Positions 18,140 through 27,824 of a stretch of DNA of 64,000 nucleotides are shown here, piece after piece. A program made the position numbers and the translations under genes. How positions within the stretch are numbered: position 1 is the stretch's first letter; each line of letters begins with the position of its first letter. Under the pieces are notes generated by a model that did not search any database, was not told where the DNA came from, and saw only the letters and a program-made list of their open reading frames with translations. The stretch lies in NCBI RefSeq assembly GCF_001439665.1, contig NZ_LMAK01000007.1, positions 62,001 through 126,000 on the forward strand. Direction: 5' to 3'. This DNA is from Formosa algae. Its GTDB lineage: Bacteria > Bacteroidota > Bacteroidia > Flavobacteriales > Flavobacteriaceae.

Positions 18140-18985
18140 TTATAATGCTCCCCATTCTTCTAATGAAGCTGTATTCATCTTAATATAATCCGTATTTCCA
18201 GCAATTTTAGCTGCTTCTAGAGATTTTTTAGCTGCGGCTATAGCACCTTCTTTGTCTCCTGCTTTAGCATAAATTAAAGACTGTTTACGTAATTGATAAA
18301 AGGCTGGGTTTTCTGTCATGCTTATACACGTATCAATCCAAGTTTTAGCTTGATCAATATCTTTTCCAGATTCAAAATAATATACTGCAGCAGCATAATA
18401 ATCGTTGGCTGTTGTACCACTCATAGCACGCTCAATATCTTTCATGACAATGTCGTCTGTAGGAACTTCAATTTTAAAAGAAGCAAATCGCAATCCCCAA
18501 GATAAACGCATTACAGCAGAATCGTTCGTTAAATCTGCAAAAGAAATAGTAAACGTTTCTAAAGATACTGGATTTGGATAAACTTCAGATTTTGTTTCTA
18601 GAGCGACTTGGCTAGCGTCCCAAGTTTTAGGCAATCCCCAATTATCTGATGCTTTGTAAAAGATAATATCCCAAGCTATTTTGTCAGGTTTTGTGTAAAG
18701 TGCATAAGTACCAGCTTTCAAGGGTTTACCACCAATAACAACATCATCAGAAAAAGTCACTTTTGTATTCGCATTAGCGCCAGTTCTCCATAATTCTCCA
18801 TAAGGTAAAAGGTAACCATAAAGATGTCTACCGCGTAAACTAGGTCTTGAATATTCTACTGCGATCTGGGTTAATCCAACCGTTTGTTCAATTTTACTTG
18901 TTGGACTGGGTTGTGGTGTTTTTACTTGTGCTTGAAGGCTAAAAGTAGCTATTAATACCACCAAACCTAACATTACGTGTTTCAT
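18140..18985 (-). CDS. Secreted DUF2911 domain protein
   Basis: The 281-residue protein has a signal peptide (about 1-20, ending SLQAQ). The DUF2911 domain occupies roughly residues 28-170 and includes YSRPSLRGR, GELWRTGANANT and the GTYALYTKP segment typical of the family. Residues 185-280 form short helical pairs resembling a tetratricopeptide-type tail. DUF2911 proteins are widespread in Bacteroidota; their function is unknown and an envelope location is expected. It is monocistronic, with a shared terminator behind it. Confidence 0.87.
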   Translation of the reverse strand: MKHVMLGLVVLIATFSLQAQVKTPQPSPTSKIEQTVGLTQIAVEYSRPSLRGRHLYGYLLPYGELWRTGANANTKVTFSDDVVIGGKPLKAGTYALYTKPDKIAWDIIFYKASDNWGLPKTWDASQVALETKSEVYPNPVSLETFTISFADLTNDSAVMRLSWGLRFASFKIEVPTDDIVMKDIERAMSGTTANDYYAAAVYYFESGKDIDQAKTWIDTCISMTENPAFYQLRKQSLIYAKAGDKEGAIAAAKKSLEAAKIAGNTDYIKMNTASLEEWGAL

Positions 18986-19224
18986 AATTTTTGTTTAATT
19001 ATTGTTGAAAAGTAAAATTACATATTCAGACTTCTTTACAATGTTAACAAAACCTTAATTCGCCCCATTCGCATGTTACTTCATTAATAATTTTATATCA
19101 ATTCTTAAAAAACTTAAAATTTGTTTCATTTTTTAACTATATTTACAACTGATAATCAATAGATTACACTAGGATCTCCCTACATAGACCTAATTGATAG
19201 ATTTTAACTCAAAATCTAAATAGG
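18986..19224. other. Intergenic region with a possible weak promoter
   Basis: Between the divergent DUF2911 gene and the small frame at 19225 I see only AT-rich sequence. A near-consensus -7 box TATATTTA lies at 19138-19145 on the plus strand, with TTTG at 19120-19123, but the 14-bp spacing is shorter than usual. No RNA gene or repeat is recognisable. Confidence 0.35.
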
Positions 19225-19509
19225 TTGTTATTCGTGAAATTATCTGATTTACATAGACGTATTAAATGTATTCTTTGCCTTGGAATACTAGGCTCATGCT
19301 ATGTTTTATTGCATGTATTAGAATTATTTTTTCCTGAAATTAACGCCACTTTTCAACCTTTCATTTTAAAAAGTCTTAAAATAAATGAGTTACATATCAT
19401 TTATTTTTCTTTAGCTACAATCAATGTTACGCTCCTTACTATTTTTTTTACTCGACCTAAGAAATCAAAAACGTTTTTTATAAATCACAAAAACGCGTCA
19501 GATGTATAA
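19225..19509 (+). CDS. Possible small two-span membrane protein
   Basis: A 94-codon frame starts with TTG (or GTG at 19234, 91 codons). It encodes a basic N-terminus (KLSDLHRRIK), two hydrophobic spans (about 14-34 and 58-76) separated by a loop, and a Lys-rich tail. It ends 18 bp before the ATG of a secreted protein on the same strand, which fits a two-gene unit. The lack of an ATG start and of any recognised family makes it uncertain. It could be a chance frame in AT-rich DNA. Confidence 0.35.
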   Translation: MLFVKLSDLHRRIKCILCLGILGSCYVLLHVLELFFPEINATFQPFILKSLKINELHIIYFSLATINVTLLTIFFTRPKKSKTFFINHKNASDV

Positions 19510-19527
19510 TCATTAAAATACAGTATT

Positions 19528-20394
19528 ATGAAATTAAAACATATTGCACTCATTGTTGCATTAGTCTTTTCAGGAACACAAATGCATGGTCAATTTTTAA
19601 AAAAATTAAAAAACAAATTACAAGAAGTCACTGAAGATATTGTAATAGATAAAACGTCTCAAAAAGTAGAACAGAGCTTAGGAAAACGATTAGATAGTTT
19701 ATTTGGAATAGATGGCGATTACAAGTTTGGAGGCATAAACATGGGAGGGTTTTCTTTGTTAAATGATTCCATTCTACCAGAGACCTATTATTTTGAATGG
19801 AAATACATACTACGTATTGAAAGTCCTGAAGATGATCCTATAGATATTGCATATTACCTAAAAGCAGAAGAAAAATATTTTGGCATGCAACCGACTTTAG
19901 ATGATCTCAAAAAGAACGATGATGTATTTATTGTCATGGACACAGAGCATAACACCAATGCTATATTTATGACTAATAACAATAAAAAAACAGGCATGGT
20001 TATGAAAATGAATCTTGATCTTGAAAATATAGAATCTGATCCGTATTTAGAAAATGATTTTACTTTTGAAGAGCTTGATGATAAAGTTATTAATGGTAAG
20101 AACTGTAAAGGATTCAAAATGGAAAATGATGATGCCATTATGATTATGTATAACGCAATGGATGCGCCTGTAAGTTTTTCAAGCATATTTGGAATTAACA
20201 CAAAAAATGTGCCTAAGGGATTTAATCCAAAATGGTTAAATCAAGCTGAAAACAGTTTAATCATGGAAGCAACATATACAGATAAATCTAATAATAAATC
20301 GACTACCATGCAGTGCATAGATTTAGCTGCACACGATTTACAAATTCATAAACAGGATTACGATTTTACATCTCTAGGGAATTATTCAAATTAA
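19528..20394 (+). CDS. Secreted protein resembling DUF4412-type proteins
   Basis: The 288-residue protein has a signal peptide (about 1-21, ending QMHGQF), then a basic helical stretch (LKKLKNKLQEV), then a beta-rich body. The middle includes paired acidic segments and the phrase INGKNCKGFKM, similar to the GYKCKKY-like motif of DUF4412 proteins that follow handling of a secreted substrate. No catalytic motif is visible. A strong hairpin terminator follows at 20476. The function is unknown and the family label is tentative. Confidence 0.7.
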   Translation: MKLKHIALIVALVFSGTQMHGQFLKKLKNKLQEVTEDIVIDKTSQKVEQSLGKRLDSLFGIDGDYKFGGINMGGFSLLNDSILPETYYFEWKYILRIESPEDDPIDIAYYLKAEEKYFGMQPTLDDLKKNDDVFIVMDTEHNTNAIFMTNNNKKTGMVMKMNLDLENIESDPYLENDFTFEELDDKVINGKNCKGFKMENDDAIMIMYNAMDAPVSFSSIFGINTKNVPKGFNPKWLNQAENSLIMEATYTDKSNNKSTTMQCIDLAAHDLQIHKQDYDFTSLGNYSN

Positions 20395-20475
20395 ATCACA
20401 AACACATTACAGCTATTAATCAACGTATTACACACTTAAAATGCCACTTCATTTTTTTATAAATTGCCTGATTTT

Positions 20476-20515
20476 AAAAGCATTTTTGAAATACATTTCA
20501 AAAATGCTTTTTTTC
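20476..20515 (+). terminator. Rho-independent terminator
   Basis: A perfect 16-bp stem (20476-20491 with 20496-20511, arm AAAAGCATTTTTGAAA) closes on a TACA loop and runs into a T tract. It lies 80 bp after the DUF4412-like gene. Confidence 0.85.
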
Positions 20516-20592
20516 AGGATATCAAAAATTTAAAATCATGTAAAACCCACTCTTTTTTATCTTAACTTGTAAAAAGATAAAAACTACATTCT

Positions 20593-21366
20593 ATGATTTT
20601 TACGGGCATAGCCTTTTTCATTCTTATAGCTTTCGCAGCCTTTGCATTAAGTAAATTAAAAACAAAAAAAGCAAATAATTTTCCAAAAAACTGGCATAAT
20701 CTTATGCTCAAGCATGTATTGTTTTACAAGGAATTACCTAAAGCAAAACAACTCCAATTTCAGAAACGCATGATGGTATTTCTAAGCGAAGTCCATATTG
20801 AAGGCGTACAATTAGAACTAGTAGATTTAGATAAAATATTAATTGCAGCTAGTGCTGTAATTCCTGTATTTGGGTTTTCAGAATGGCATTATACCAACTT
20901 AAGTGGTATATTATTATACCCAGATAATTTTAATACAGATTACGAATTTAGTCATAATAACGAAAATAGAATTATTGCTGGTATGGTGGGTACTGGACGT
21001 TTAGAAAAACAAATGATTCTTTCTAAAAAAGCTCTTTATCATGGTTTTGCAAACAGTAATGACAAGAGTAATACAGCCATTCACGAGTTTGTACATTTAA
21101 TAGATAAAATGGACGGCGATACAGATGGAGTTCCCGAATATATTATGAAAAATGCCTACACAATTCCGTGGTTAAAATTAATTCATAAAGAAATGCAAGC
21201 CATACATAATAACAAATCAGACATTAGGGATTACGGTGGCACCAATCAAGCAGAATTCTTTGCCGTGGCTTCAGAATATTTTTTTGAAAACCCTAAGCTC
21301 ATGCAAAAGAAGCATCCCGACTTGTACCATATACTTGAACAATCCTTTCAAATTTCACCTAATTAA
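20593..21366 (+). CDS. MtfA-like zinc peptidase (M90 family), membrane anchored
   Basis: The 257-residue protein starts with one hydrophobic helix (about 2-20), absent from soluble enterobacterial MtfA, so it is probably anchored to the inner membrane. The M90 zinc site is HEFVH (H164, E165, H168), with a likely third ligand at E221 in NQAEFFAVASEYF. In E. coli, MtfA is a peptidase that binds the Mlc repressor and affects glucose uptake. Bacteroidota have no Mlc-PTS circuit of that type, so the role here is open. The esterase gene starts 17 bp downstream. Confidence 0.87.
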   Translation: MIFTGIAFFILIAFAAFALSKLKTKKANNFPKNWHNLMLKHVLFYKELPKAKQLQFQKRMMVFLSEVHIEGVQLELVDLDKILIAASAVIPVFGFSEWHYTNLSGILLYPDNFNTDYEFSHNNENRIIAGMVGTGRLEKQMILSKKALYHGFANSNDKSNTAIHEFVHLIDKMDGDTDGVPEYIMKNAYTIPWLKLIHKEMQAIHNNKSDIRDYGGTNQAEFFAVASEYFFENPKLMQKKHPDLYHILEQSFQISPN

Positions 21367-21383
21367 TTTTTATCCTGTAACAA

Positions 21384-22418
21384 ATGAAATTAAAATGTAT
21401 AATTCTCTCTTTAAGTTTCATTATGCTGGGTGTATATTTTACCCAAGCACAAGGTTTTAGAATGCGATTAAAAGTCCCAAGTCAAGCCCTTAAAAACAAT
21501 TTAATTAACGATCCATCTACTCGTGATATTACAGTGTATTTACCACCATCCTATCAAACAAAACTCGATAAAAACTACCCGGTGTTATATCTTTTACATG
21601 GTTTTGATGACACCGATAGTAAATGGTTTGGTTGGGAACACCATTGGATAAATATGAACAACATTCTGAACACTTGCATGAGTAATGGAAGTTGTAAAGA
21701 AATGATTGTAGTTATGCCCAATGCATATACCACATACAAAGGCAGTTTTTATGGGAATTCTGAAACTATGGGTGATTGGGAAACCTTTATTACAGAAGAA
21801 CTCGTGTCGTTTATAGATTTAAAATTTAGAACTTTAGATCAAGCAACTAGTCGTGGATTGGCAGGACATTCTATGGGTGGTTATGGCACCTTAAGACTAG
21901 CCATGAAACACCCAGACATCTATTCTTCAATATATGTATTAAGTAGCTCTAGCTTAGAGATCGGACGTTTGCCTAACGTAGAAAACATAAAAAATATGGA
22001 GGCGGTACACTCTAAATCTGATGTTGCAAATTTATCTTTTATAGAGAGTCTACATATGGCATTTTCGGCAGCTTGGGCTTCTAACCCTAAAAAGTTTCCG
22101 CTATATATAGATTTAGCCTATAAAGATGGAAAGCCTATCCCGGAAATACTTCAAAAGTTTAAAGACAATCAGATTTTAAATATGATTGATCAATACATTC
22201 CAAATTTAAAGACATTAACAGCTATTGCTATTGATGCAGGAACAGATGATATCGATATTTACAAAGCCTCTATGAAGCTGGACCAAACGCTATCAAATTA
22301 TGGAGTGTCACATACTTTTGAAGCTTATAAAGGCGATCATATCAATAAAATCCCTGAACGTATGGCTGAAAAAACATTGCCATTTTTTTCTAAATATTTA
22401 AAATTTGAGTCGGAATAA
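21384..22418 (+). CDS. Secreted alpha/beta-hydrolase esterase (esterase D / feruloyl-esterase-like)
   Basis: The 344-residue protein has a signal peptide (about 1-23, ending TQAQG). The putative-esterase fold includes VYLPPSYQ, VLYLLHGFDD and the nucleophile elbow GHSMGG. DAGTDD and the final KGDH supply a likely Asp and His. This family covers carbohydrate esterases, S-formylglutathione hydrolases and siderophore esterases. A secreted form with no sugar-utilisation neighbours leaves the substrate unknown. It follows the MtfA-like gene by 17 bp, so co-transcription is likely. Confidence 0.85.
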   Translation: MKLKCIILSLSFIMLGVYFTQAQGFRMRLKVPSQALKNNLINDPSTRDITVYLPPSYQTKLDKNYPVLYLLHGFDDTDSKWFGWEHHWINMNNILNTCMSNGSCKEMIVVMPNAYTTYKGSFYGNSETMGDWETFITEELVSFIDLKFRTLDQATSRGLAGHSMGGYGTLRLAMKHPDIYSSIYVLSSSSLEIGRLPNVENIKNMEAVHSKSDVANLSFIESLHMAFSAAWASNPKKFPLYIDLAYKDGKPIPEILQKFKDNQILNMIDQYIPNLKTLTAIAIDAGTDDIDIYKASMKLDQTLSNYGVSHTFEAYKGDHINKIPERMAEKTLPFFSKYLKFESE

Positions 22419-22498
22419 TACTTTGAATACTCTTATTATTTTCCGATATTTATAGTAGTTAAAAGCGTAGATTTTAATTGTAATAACACCTCTTAGTT

Positions 22499-23401
22499 AT
22501 GAATTTTATTGATTATTATAAAATTTTAGGAATTGACAAAAATGCATCTGAAAGCGATATAAAAAAAGCGTACCGCAAGTTAGCTAGAAAGTATCATCCC
22601 GATTTAAATCCAAATGATAAAGAGGCCGAAAAGAACTTCAAAAATATAAATGAAGCAAACGAAGTTTTATCTAATCCAGAGCATCGTAAAAAATATGATA
22701 AACACGGAAAAGATTGGCAACATGCAGACGATATAGAACGTGCTCAGAAACAACACAATTCGAGTCGCCAACAAGGCTATCAAAGTTATTCTGGCCAGTC
22801 ACATACAGAAGATGATTTTTCAGATTTCTTCGAATCCATGTTTGGTGGTCAACGCACTTCTGGTTCTAGACAAAGTCATAACCAAGTACAATTTAAAGGA
22901 CAAGATTTTAATGCCGAACTACAACTAAATCTTACCGATGTTTACACTAACGAATCTCAAATTCTAACCGTAAACGGTAAAAAAATCAGGTTGACAATTC
23001 CTGCAGGGATAGAAAATGAACAAGTTATAAAAATATCAGGTAAAGGTGGTCCTGGTGTTAATGGCGGTCCGAATGGTGATTTGTATATCACATTTAATAT
23101 TGTAAATAATACAAAATTTAAACGGTATGGTAATAACTTACATGCAAATGTAGATTTAGATTTATACACCTCGCTTTTAGGTGGAGATATTATGGTAGAT
23201 ACATTTTCAGGAAAAGTTAAACTAAAAGTTGCTCCAGAAACACAGAATGAAACCAAAGTTAAATTAAAAGGCAAAGGATTTCCTATATATAAAAAAGAGG
23301 GCGAATTTGGAGACTTTATAATTACCTACCACATACAAACACCAAAAAATCTTACAGATAAAGAAAAAGAATTGTTTACCACATTACAAAAACTAAGATA
23401 A
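22499..23401 (+). CDS. cbpA: CbpA-type DnaJ co-chaperone
   Basis: The 300-residue protein has an N-terminal J domain with the HPD tripeptide at 33-35, then a Gln/Ser/Gly-rich linker (about 78-130), then a DnaJ C-terminal substrate-binding domain ([18 protein letters not shown]). The cysteine-rich zinc-finger region of full DnaJ is absent, which defines the CbpA class. It stimulates DnaK ATPase. The next gene, 1 bp downstream, encodes its modulator CbpM. Confidence 0.92.
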   Translation: MNFIDYYKILGIDKNASESDIKKAYRKLARKYHPDLNPNDKEAEKNFKNINEANEVLSNPEHRKKYDKHGKDWQHADDIERAQKQHNSSRQQGYQSYSGQSHTEDDFSDFFESMFGGQRTSGSRQSHNQVQFKGQDFNAELQLNLTDVYTNESQILTVNGKKIRLTIPAGIENEQVIKISGKGGPGVNGGPNGDLYITFNIVNNTKFKRYGNNLHANVDLDLYTSLLGGDIMVDTFSGKVKLKVAPETQNETKVKLKGKGFPIYKKEGEFGDFIITYHIQTPKNLTDKEKELFTTLQKLR

Positions 23402-23402
23402 C

Positions 23403-23696
23403 ATGGCTGAGAATCATTATATATTAGTAAAAACGATTTGTGTACAATACAATGTAGAACCTGTGTTTTTAGATGACTTACACAGCATGGGGTTATTGGA
23501 ACTTATTACCGTAGAAAACAATAAATGTTTACATCAAGATACATTAAGCGATCTTGAAAAAATGATACGGTTGCACAACGAATTACATGTCAATTTAGAA
23601 GGCATAGATGTCGTTTTTAATTTGCTTAAAAAAGTAGATTATTTACAAAATCAGTTAGTCAAAACAAAAAACAAATTAGAATTTTACGAGAAGTAA
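23403..23696 (+). CDS. cbpM: CbpM-type chaperone modulator
   Basis: This 97-residue MerR-like protein is directly behind cbpA. It has an N-terminal helical part, the segment LHSMGLLELITVENN, and a C-terminal coiled helix (LLKKVDYLQNQLVKTKNKL). In E. coli CbpM binds the J domain of CbpA and blocks its interaction with DnaK. The gene order and size match that role. Cytoplasmic. Confidence 0.85.
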   Translation: MAENHYILVKTICVQYNVEPVFLDDLHSMGLLELITVENNKCLHQDTLSDLEKMIRLHNELHVNLEGIDVVFNLLKKVDYLQNQLVKTKNKLEFYEK

Positions 23697-23700
23697 TACC

Positions 23701-23708
23701 TATATTTG
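23701..23708 (+). promoter_or_regulatory. Predicted -7 promoter box for the M15 peptidase gene
   Basis: TATATTTG is an exact TAnnTTTG match 63 bp upstream of the M15 start codon and 5 bp after the cbpM stop, so the peptidase gene is likely transcribed separately. Confidence 0.45.
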
Positions 23709-23771
23709 AAGTTGAGAACACTATTATATCATCTTCACTGTTCTAAATATGACACATTGTAAATCGACTTT

Positions 23772-24488
23772 ATGAAATTCTCCTTTATTCGCATGCCTTT
23801 ATTTTTTATTATATTATTTTCATCAATAACACATGCGCAAGACACTAGCAAAGCCATTACTAAAGACTTTGTACTTGGTAAATTCGATTTCAAAACAGAT
23901 GCTTGTTTTGTTAAAGTAGCACCAGAATTATCTAACAAGACTATTTATCTTCAGCAGGAAGTATATAATTCATTTTTAAACATGATTGCTGCTGCTAAGC
24001 AAAGTGGCATACAATTTACAGTCGTATCAGGGACACGAAATTTCAATTATCAAAAATCTATTTGGGATCGAAAATGGAAAGCAAATGGCAACCTCTCTCC
24101 TATTGAAAATGCTAAAAAAATATTACGCTATAGTTCCATGCCAAGCACATCAAGACATCATTGGGGAACCGACCTCGATTTAAATAATTTATCTAATTCT
24201 TATTTTGAAAGTGGTAAAGGTTTAAAAGAATATACTTGGTTACTTGAGCATGCACATGAATATGGTTTTTACCAAGTGTACACCTCTAAAGAAAACGGAC
24301 GTACAGGATATAATGAAGAAAAATGGCACTGGTCTTACATGCCATTATCTAGTAAATACTTAACATTTTATAACGCGCATATTACAGATGCTGACATTAC
24401 TGGATTTGAAGGCTCTGAGCTCGCTTCAGAATTACACATGATCTCAAATTACGTGAATGGAATTTCCAAGGCTACAAAAGCCATGTAA
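23772..24488 (+). CDS. Secreted M15 family D-Ala-D-Ala carboxypeptidase
   Basis: The 238-residue protein has a signal peptide (about 1-22, ending THAQD). The M15 VanY-like domain contains SRHHWGTDLD (127-136), which supplies zinc ligands H129 and D136, and EKWHWSY with H186 as the third ligand. It should remove or trim D-Ala from peptidoglycan stem peptides in the periplasm. A shared hairpin terminator separates it from the convergent DJ-1 gene. Confidence 0.9.
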   Translation: MKFSFIRMPLFFIILFSSITHAQDTSKAITKDFVLGKFDFKTDACFVKVAPELSNKTIYLQQEVYNSFLNMIAAAKQSGIQFTVVSGTRNFNYQKSIWDRKWKANGNLSPIENAKKILRYSSMPSTSRHHWGTDLDLNNLSNSYFESGKGLKEYTWLLEHAHEYGFYQVYTSKENGRTGYNEEKWHWSYMPLSSKYLTFYNAHITDADITGFEGSELASELHMISNYVNGISKATKAM

Positions 24489-24493
24489 AAATA

Positions 24494-24535
24494 AAATTCC
24501 AAGTAACAAATTAGTCGCTGCTACTTGGAAATTTT
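24494..24535. terminator. Bidirectional hairpin terminator
   Basis: AATTCCAAGTA and TACTTGGAAATT pair across a 16-nt loop, with A and T flanks. It lies between the convergent stops of the M15 and DJ-1 genes. Confidence 0.75.
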
Positions 24536-24548
24536 AAATTCAACATGT

Positions 24549-25124
24549 TTATAACGTGATTTTTGCTCCCAAGAGGTCTAAAAATGCTTTTATAAAAGCA
24601 GGATGTCCTGGCCATGCTGGCGATGTTACCAAATTGCCATCTACATACGCTTTATCTGCAGCAATATCACGAAACTCGCCACCAGCAAGTCTGACTTCAG
24701 GTCCTACAGCTGGATATGCTGTTAAGGTTCTACCTTTTACTACATTGGCAGCCGTAAGTATTTGTATACCATGACAGATCGCAGCCACTGGTAAATTTTC
24801 TTTAAAGAAATACTGAACCATCCCCAAAAGCGTGGCGTTTAATCTTAAATATTCTGGAGCACGACCTCCGGCAATAACTAAACCGTCGTAATCTGTTACA
24901 TTTACGTCGTCAAAAGTATAGTTTAGCACAAAATTATGCCCTGGTTTTTCTGTATACGTTTGGTCGCCTTCAAAATCGTGTATTGCCGTTTTAATTATAT
25001 CGCCTTTCTTTTTGTCTGGACAAACCGTATGCACTTCGTAGCCCACCATTTCTAACATTTGAAAAGGCACCATAGTTTCATAATCTTCAGTAAAATCGCC
25101 GGTAAGGAAAAGTATTTTTTTCAT
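24549..25124 (-). CDS. DJ-1/PfpI family protein
   Basis: From the ATG at 25124 the protein is 191 residues, normal for the family, with [16 protein letters not shown] at the start. The nucleophile elbow is [10 protein letters not shown] with C117 and H118, and E14 sits in the conserved partner position. Members act as glyoxalase III, deglycase-like enzymes, intracellular proteases or stress sensors. The longer frame from 25205 adds 27 residues of poor quality and is rejected. It is monocistronic. Confidence 0.9.
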   Translation of the reverse strand: MKKILFLTGDFTEDYETMVPFQMLEMVGYEVHTVCPDKKKGDIIKTAIHDFEGDQTYTEKPGHNFVLNYTFDDVNVTDYDGLVIAGGRAPEYLRLNATLLGMVQYFFKENLPVAAICHGIQILTAANVVKGRTLTAYPAVGPEVRLAGGEFRDIAADKAYVDGNLVTSPAWPGHPAFIKAFLDLLGAKITL

Positions 25125-25321
25125 TGTTTTAAAATTTAAAGTCAAAAATTCGTTTTGTGTTTGTCTCTTAAATTTACAATGAAATATTATCACACTAGAA
25201 ATCATGATGTTAAAAAAATGATAATCTTATAGAGTAAGTCAGTATCAAAATAAGAGACTACAATACATCAGACCTTACTAGCGTTATAATTACACTATAT
25301 TTACGTTTTAAATTAAAACTT

Positions 25322-25870
25322 ATGAAAAACTTGAACGCACATATAAAATCTATATTCTATCTTTTAATCGTACTTGTAACTGTGTCTTGCGACAATTTAG
25401 ATGATTTTACAAAATTTGATATTACTTACGACGAATCTGTTACCATTCCTGCAACCGTGCCAATAGATATCCCTTTTACAATAAGTACGCCTGAAATTGA
25501 AACCAATTCGGAGTCTACTTTTAGTATTAACGATACATCTGAAGATTTAATTGAAGACATAACACTTTCAGAATTTAGACTGACCTTAACAAGTCCGAGT
25601 GATGAAGATTTTAGCTTCTTAGAAACAATAGAAATTTACATTGCTGCCGATGGTTTGGAAGACACGAAACTTGCATGGAACACAACGCCTATAGAAAATG
25701 GTACTCACGTGATGTATTTAGAGACGTCTGACGAGGATTTAAAAAATTATATTTTTCAGGATTCATTTTATTTGAAAATTGAAACGGGTATAGATGAAGT
25801 GTTAACCGAAGATTACGACATCGATATTAAAACCGTTTTTGCGGTAGATGCTAAAATTCTTGGAATTTAA
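25322..25870 (+). CDS. Hypothetical lipoprotein
   Basis: The 182-residue protein has a lipoprotein signal with lipobox Cys23 (VTVSCDN) and an acidic, beta-rich mature region with many Asp, Glu, Thr and Ser residues. The body resembles a small secreted beta-sandwich, with phrases such as FSINDTSEDLIEDITLSEF that recur in unnamed Flavobacteriia lipoproteins. No catalytic motif is seen. It is single-gene, ending at a strong hairpin terminator shared with the ABC-F gene. Confidence 0.7.
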   Translation: MKNLNAHIKSIFYLLIVLVTVSCDNLDDFTKFDITYDESVTIPATVPIDIPFTISTPEIETNSESTFSINDTSEDLIEDITLSEFRLTLTSPSDEDFSFLETIEIYIAADGLEDTKLAWNTTPIENGTHVMYLETSDEDLKNYIFQDSFYLKIETGIDEVLTEDYDIDIKTVFAVDAKILGI

Positions 25871-25876
25871 TTCTAT

Positions 25877-25916
25877 AAAAAATGCCTTGCAACACTACGT
25901 TACAAGGCATTTTTTT
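25877..25916. terminator. Bidirectional hairpin terminator
   Basis: AAAAAATGCCTTG (25877-25889) pairs with CAAGGCATTTTTT (25903-25915). It lies between the convergent stops of the lipoprotein and ABC-F genes. Confidence 0.85.
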
Positions 25917-25935
25917 AATATAACTTATACGACAT

Positions 25936-27567
25936 CTATTTTTCAATATCTCGCATGCTTTCCATTTTCTTAAGCTTTAAGAATCCATTAATATCTTCAA
26001 AATGTTCTTTAACGCGTTTATTTCCAAATTCAAATACTTTGGTCGCTAAACCGTCTAAGAAATCTCTATCGTGAGACACCAAAATTAAAGTCCCATCAAA
26101 ATCTTTTAAAGCATCTTTAATAATGTCTTTTGTTTTCATATCTAAATGATTAGTAGGCTCATCCAGAATTAGCACATTTACAGGTTCCAGCAATAGCTTT
26201 ATCATGGCTAAACGTGTTTTTTCTCCTCCAGATAACACCTTTACTTTTTTAGTAGAAATATCGCCACCAAACATAAATGCACCTAACAAATCTTTAATTT
26301 TATTTCTAATATCACCAACTGCAATGCGGTCGATCGTTTCAAAAATGGTTAAATCTCCATCCAGTAACGAAGCCTGATTTTGGGCAAAATATCCAATTTG
26401 AGCATTATGTCCTAATTCCATGCTTCCCTCAAATTCAATTTCGTTCATGATAGCCTTTACCATAGTCGATTTTCCTTCACCGTTCTTCCCTACAAAAGCA
26501 ACTTTTTGGCCACGTTCAATCACTAAATTTGCATTATTAAATACAACATGATCATCATAAGATTTAGATAATTCATTAACAACAACTGGATATTGCCCAG
26601 ATCTTGGTGATGGTGGAAATTTTAATTTTAAAGCCGCTGTATCTACTTCATCTACTTCAATTGGTGTTAATTTCTCAAGCATTTTAACACGTGATTGTAC
26701 TTGAAGTGTCTTAGAATACGTGCCTTTAAAACGATCTATAAATTCCTGATTATCGGCGATCATTTTTTGTTGCTCATCGTATGCTTTTTGCTGATGTGCA
26801 CGACGATCTTTTCGCAACTCTAAATAATGAGAATATTTAGCTTTGTAATCGTAAATACGTCCCATAGTGACTTCTATAGTTCGCGTAGTAATATTATCTA
26901 CAAATGCCCTATCGTGAGAAATCACTACAACAGCTTTAGCTTGTGTAATCAAGAAATCTTCTAACCACTGTATACTTTCAATATCCATATGGTTTGTAGG
27001 CTCATCTAATAGAATTAAATCTGGTTTTTGAAGTAGAATTTTCGCCAATTCTATTCGCATACGCCATCCACCGCTAAACTCTGAAGTCGGTCTACTAAAA
27101 TCTGAACGCACGAAACCAAGTCCAATTAATATCTTTTCGACTTCAGATTCGTAGTTAATTTCTTCTATAGAATAGAATTTTTCGCTTAATTCTGAAACCT
27201 TTTCAATCAGTTTCATATAGCCATCACTTTCATAATCTGTACGTACCGTTAATTCTTCATTAATGGCATCAATTTCAGATTTCATTTTAAAAACAGAAGC
27301 AAACGCTTTAGAAGCTTCTTCCATCACCGTACAGTCATCCTCTGTGAGTAAATGTTGTGGTAAATACGAAATCACATAATCTTTAGGCGAAGACACATTA
27401 CCGCGTGTTGGCTTGCTTTTTCCTGCTATAATTTTTAATAATGTAGATTTTCCTGCTCCATTTTTACCCATTAAGGCAATCTTGTCATTTTCATTAATGG
27501 AAAAAGATACATCGCTAAACAATGTGGTTCCTCCAAATTCTACTGCAATCCCGTCTATTGAAATCAT
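25936..27567 (-). CDS. ABC-F family ATPase
   Basis: The 543-residue protein has two ABC domains and no membrane span. The Walker A motifs are GKNGAGKST and GKNGEGKST, the signatures FSGGWRMR and LSGGEKTR, and the Walker B segments LILLDEPTNHMD and LILDEPTNHLD. A charged linker of about 80 residues between the domains (YDEQQKMIADNQEF) is the ABC-F interdomain arm that reaches into the ribosome. ABC-F proteins act on stalled or idle ribosomes, and some give antibiotic protection; nothing here marks a resistance subtype. It has a consensus -7 box upstream. Confidence 0.92.
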   Translation of the reverse strand: MISIDGIAVEFGGTTLFSDVSFSINENDKIALMGKNGAGKSTLLKIIAGKSKPTRGNVSSPKDYVISYLPQHLLTEDDCTVMEEASKAFASVFKMKSEIDAINEELTVRTDYESDGYMKLIEKVSELSEKFYSIEEINYESEVEKILIGLGFVRSDFSRPTSEFSGGWRMRIELAKILLQKPDLILLDEPTNHMDIESIQWLEDFLITQAKAVVVISHDRAFVDNITTRTIEVTMGRIYDYKAKYSHYLELRKDRRAHQQKAYDEQQKMIADNQEFIDRFKGTYSKTLQVQSRVKMLEKLTPIEVDEVDTAALKLKFPPSPRSGQYPVVVNELSKSYDDHVVFNNANLVIERGQKVAFVGKNGEGKSTMVKAIMNEIEFEGSMELGHNAQIGYFAQNQASLLDGDLTIFETIDRIAVGDIRNKIKDLLGAFMFGGDISTKKVKVLSGGEKTRLAMIKLLLEPVNVLILDEPTNHLDMKTKDIIKDALKDFDGTLILVSHDRDFLDGLATKVFEFGNKRVKEHFEDINGFLKLKKMESMRDIEK

Positions 27568-27589
27568 TTAAATGTATTTTATAAGTCGG

Positions 27590-27597
27590 CAAATATA
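27590..27597 (-). promoter_or_regulatory. Predicted -7 promoter box for the ABC-F gene
   Basis: On the minus strand this reads TATATTTG, an exact TAnnTTTG match 22 bp upstream of the ABC-F start codon. Confidence 0.5.
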
Positions 27598-27824
27598 AGT
27601 GTTATGACTAAATGCCAACTTATGAATTTCAACAAATTTAAAACTTAACAATTGAACGATAGCACAATCAAACTTACATGTAAAGATGACTTAAAAAAAA
27701 CCAAAAAAACAGGGTATATTCTGCTCAATAAAAAAATAAATGAACATCTTAAGATAACTTTAAAAGTACTCTGGTATAGATTTTGTATTTTTAAATTATT
27801 CATCAATCAAAATAAAACACACTT

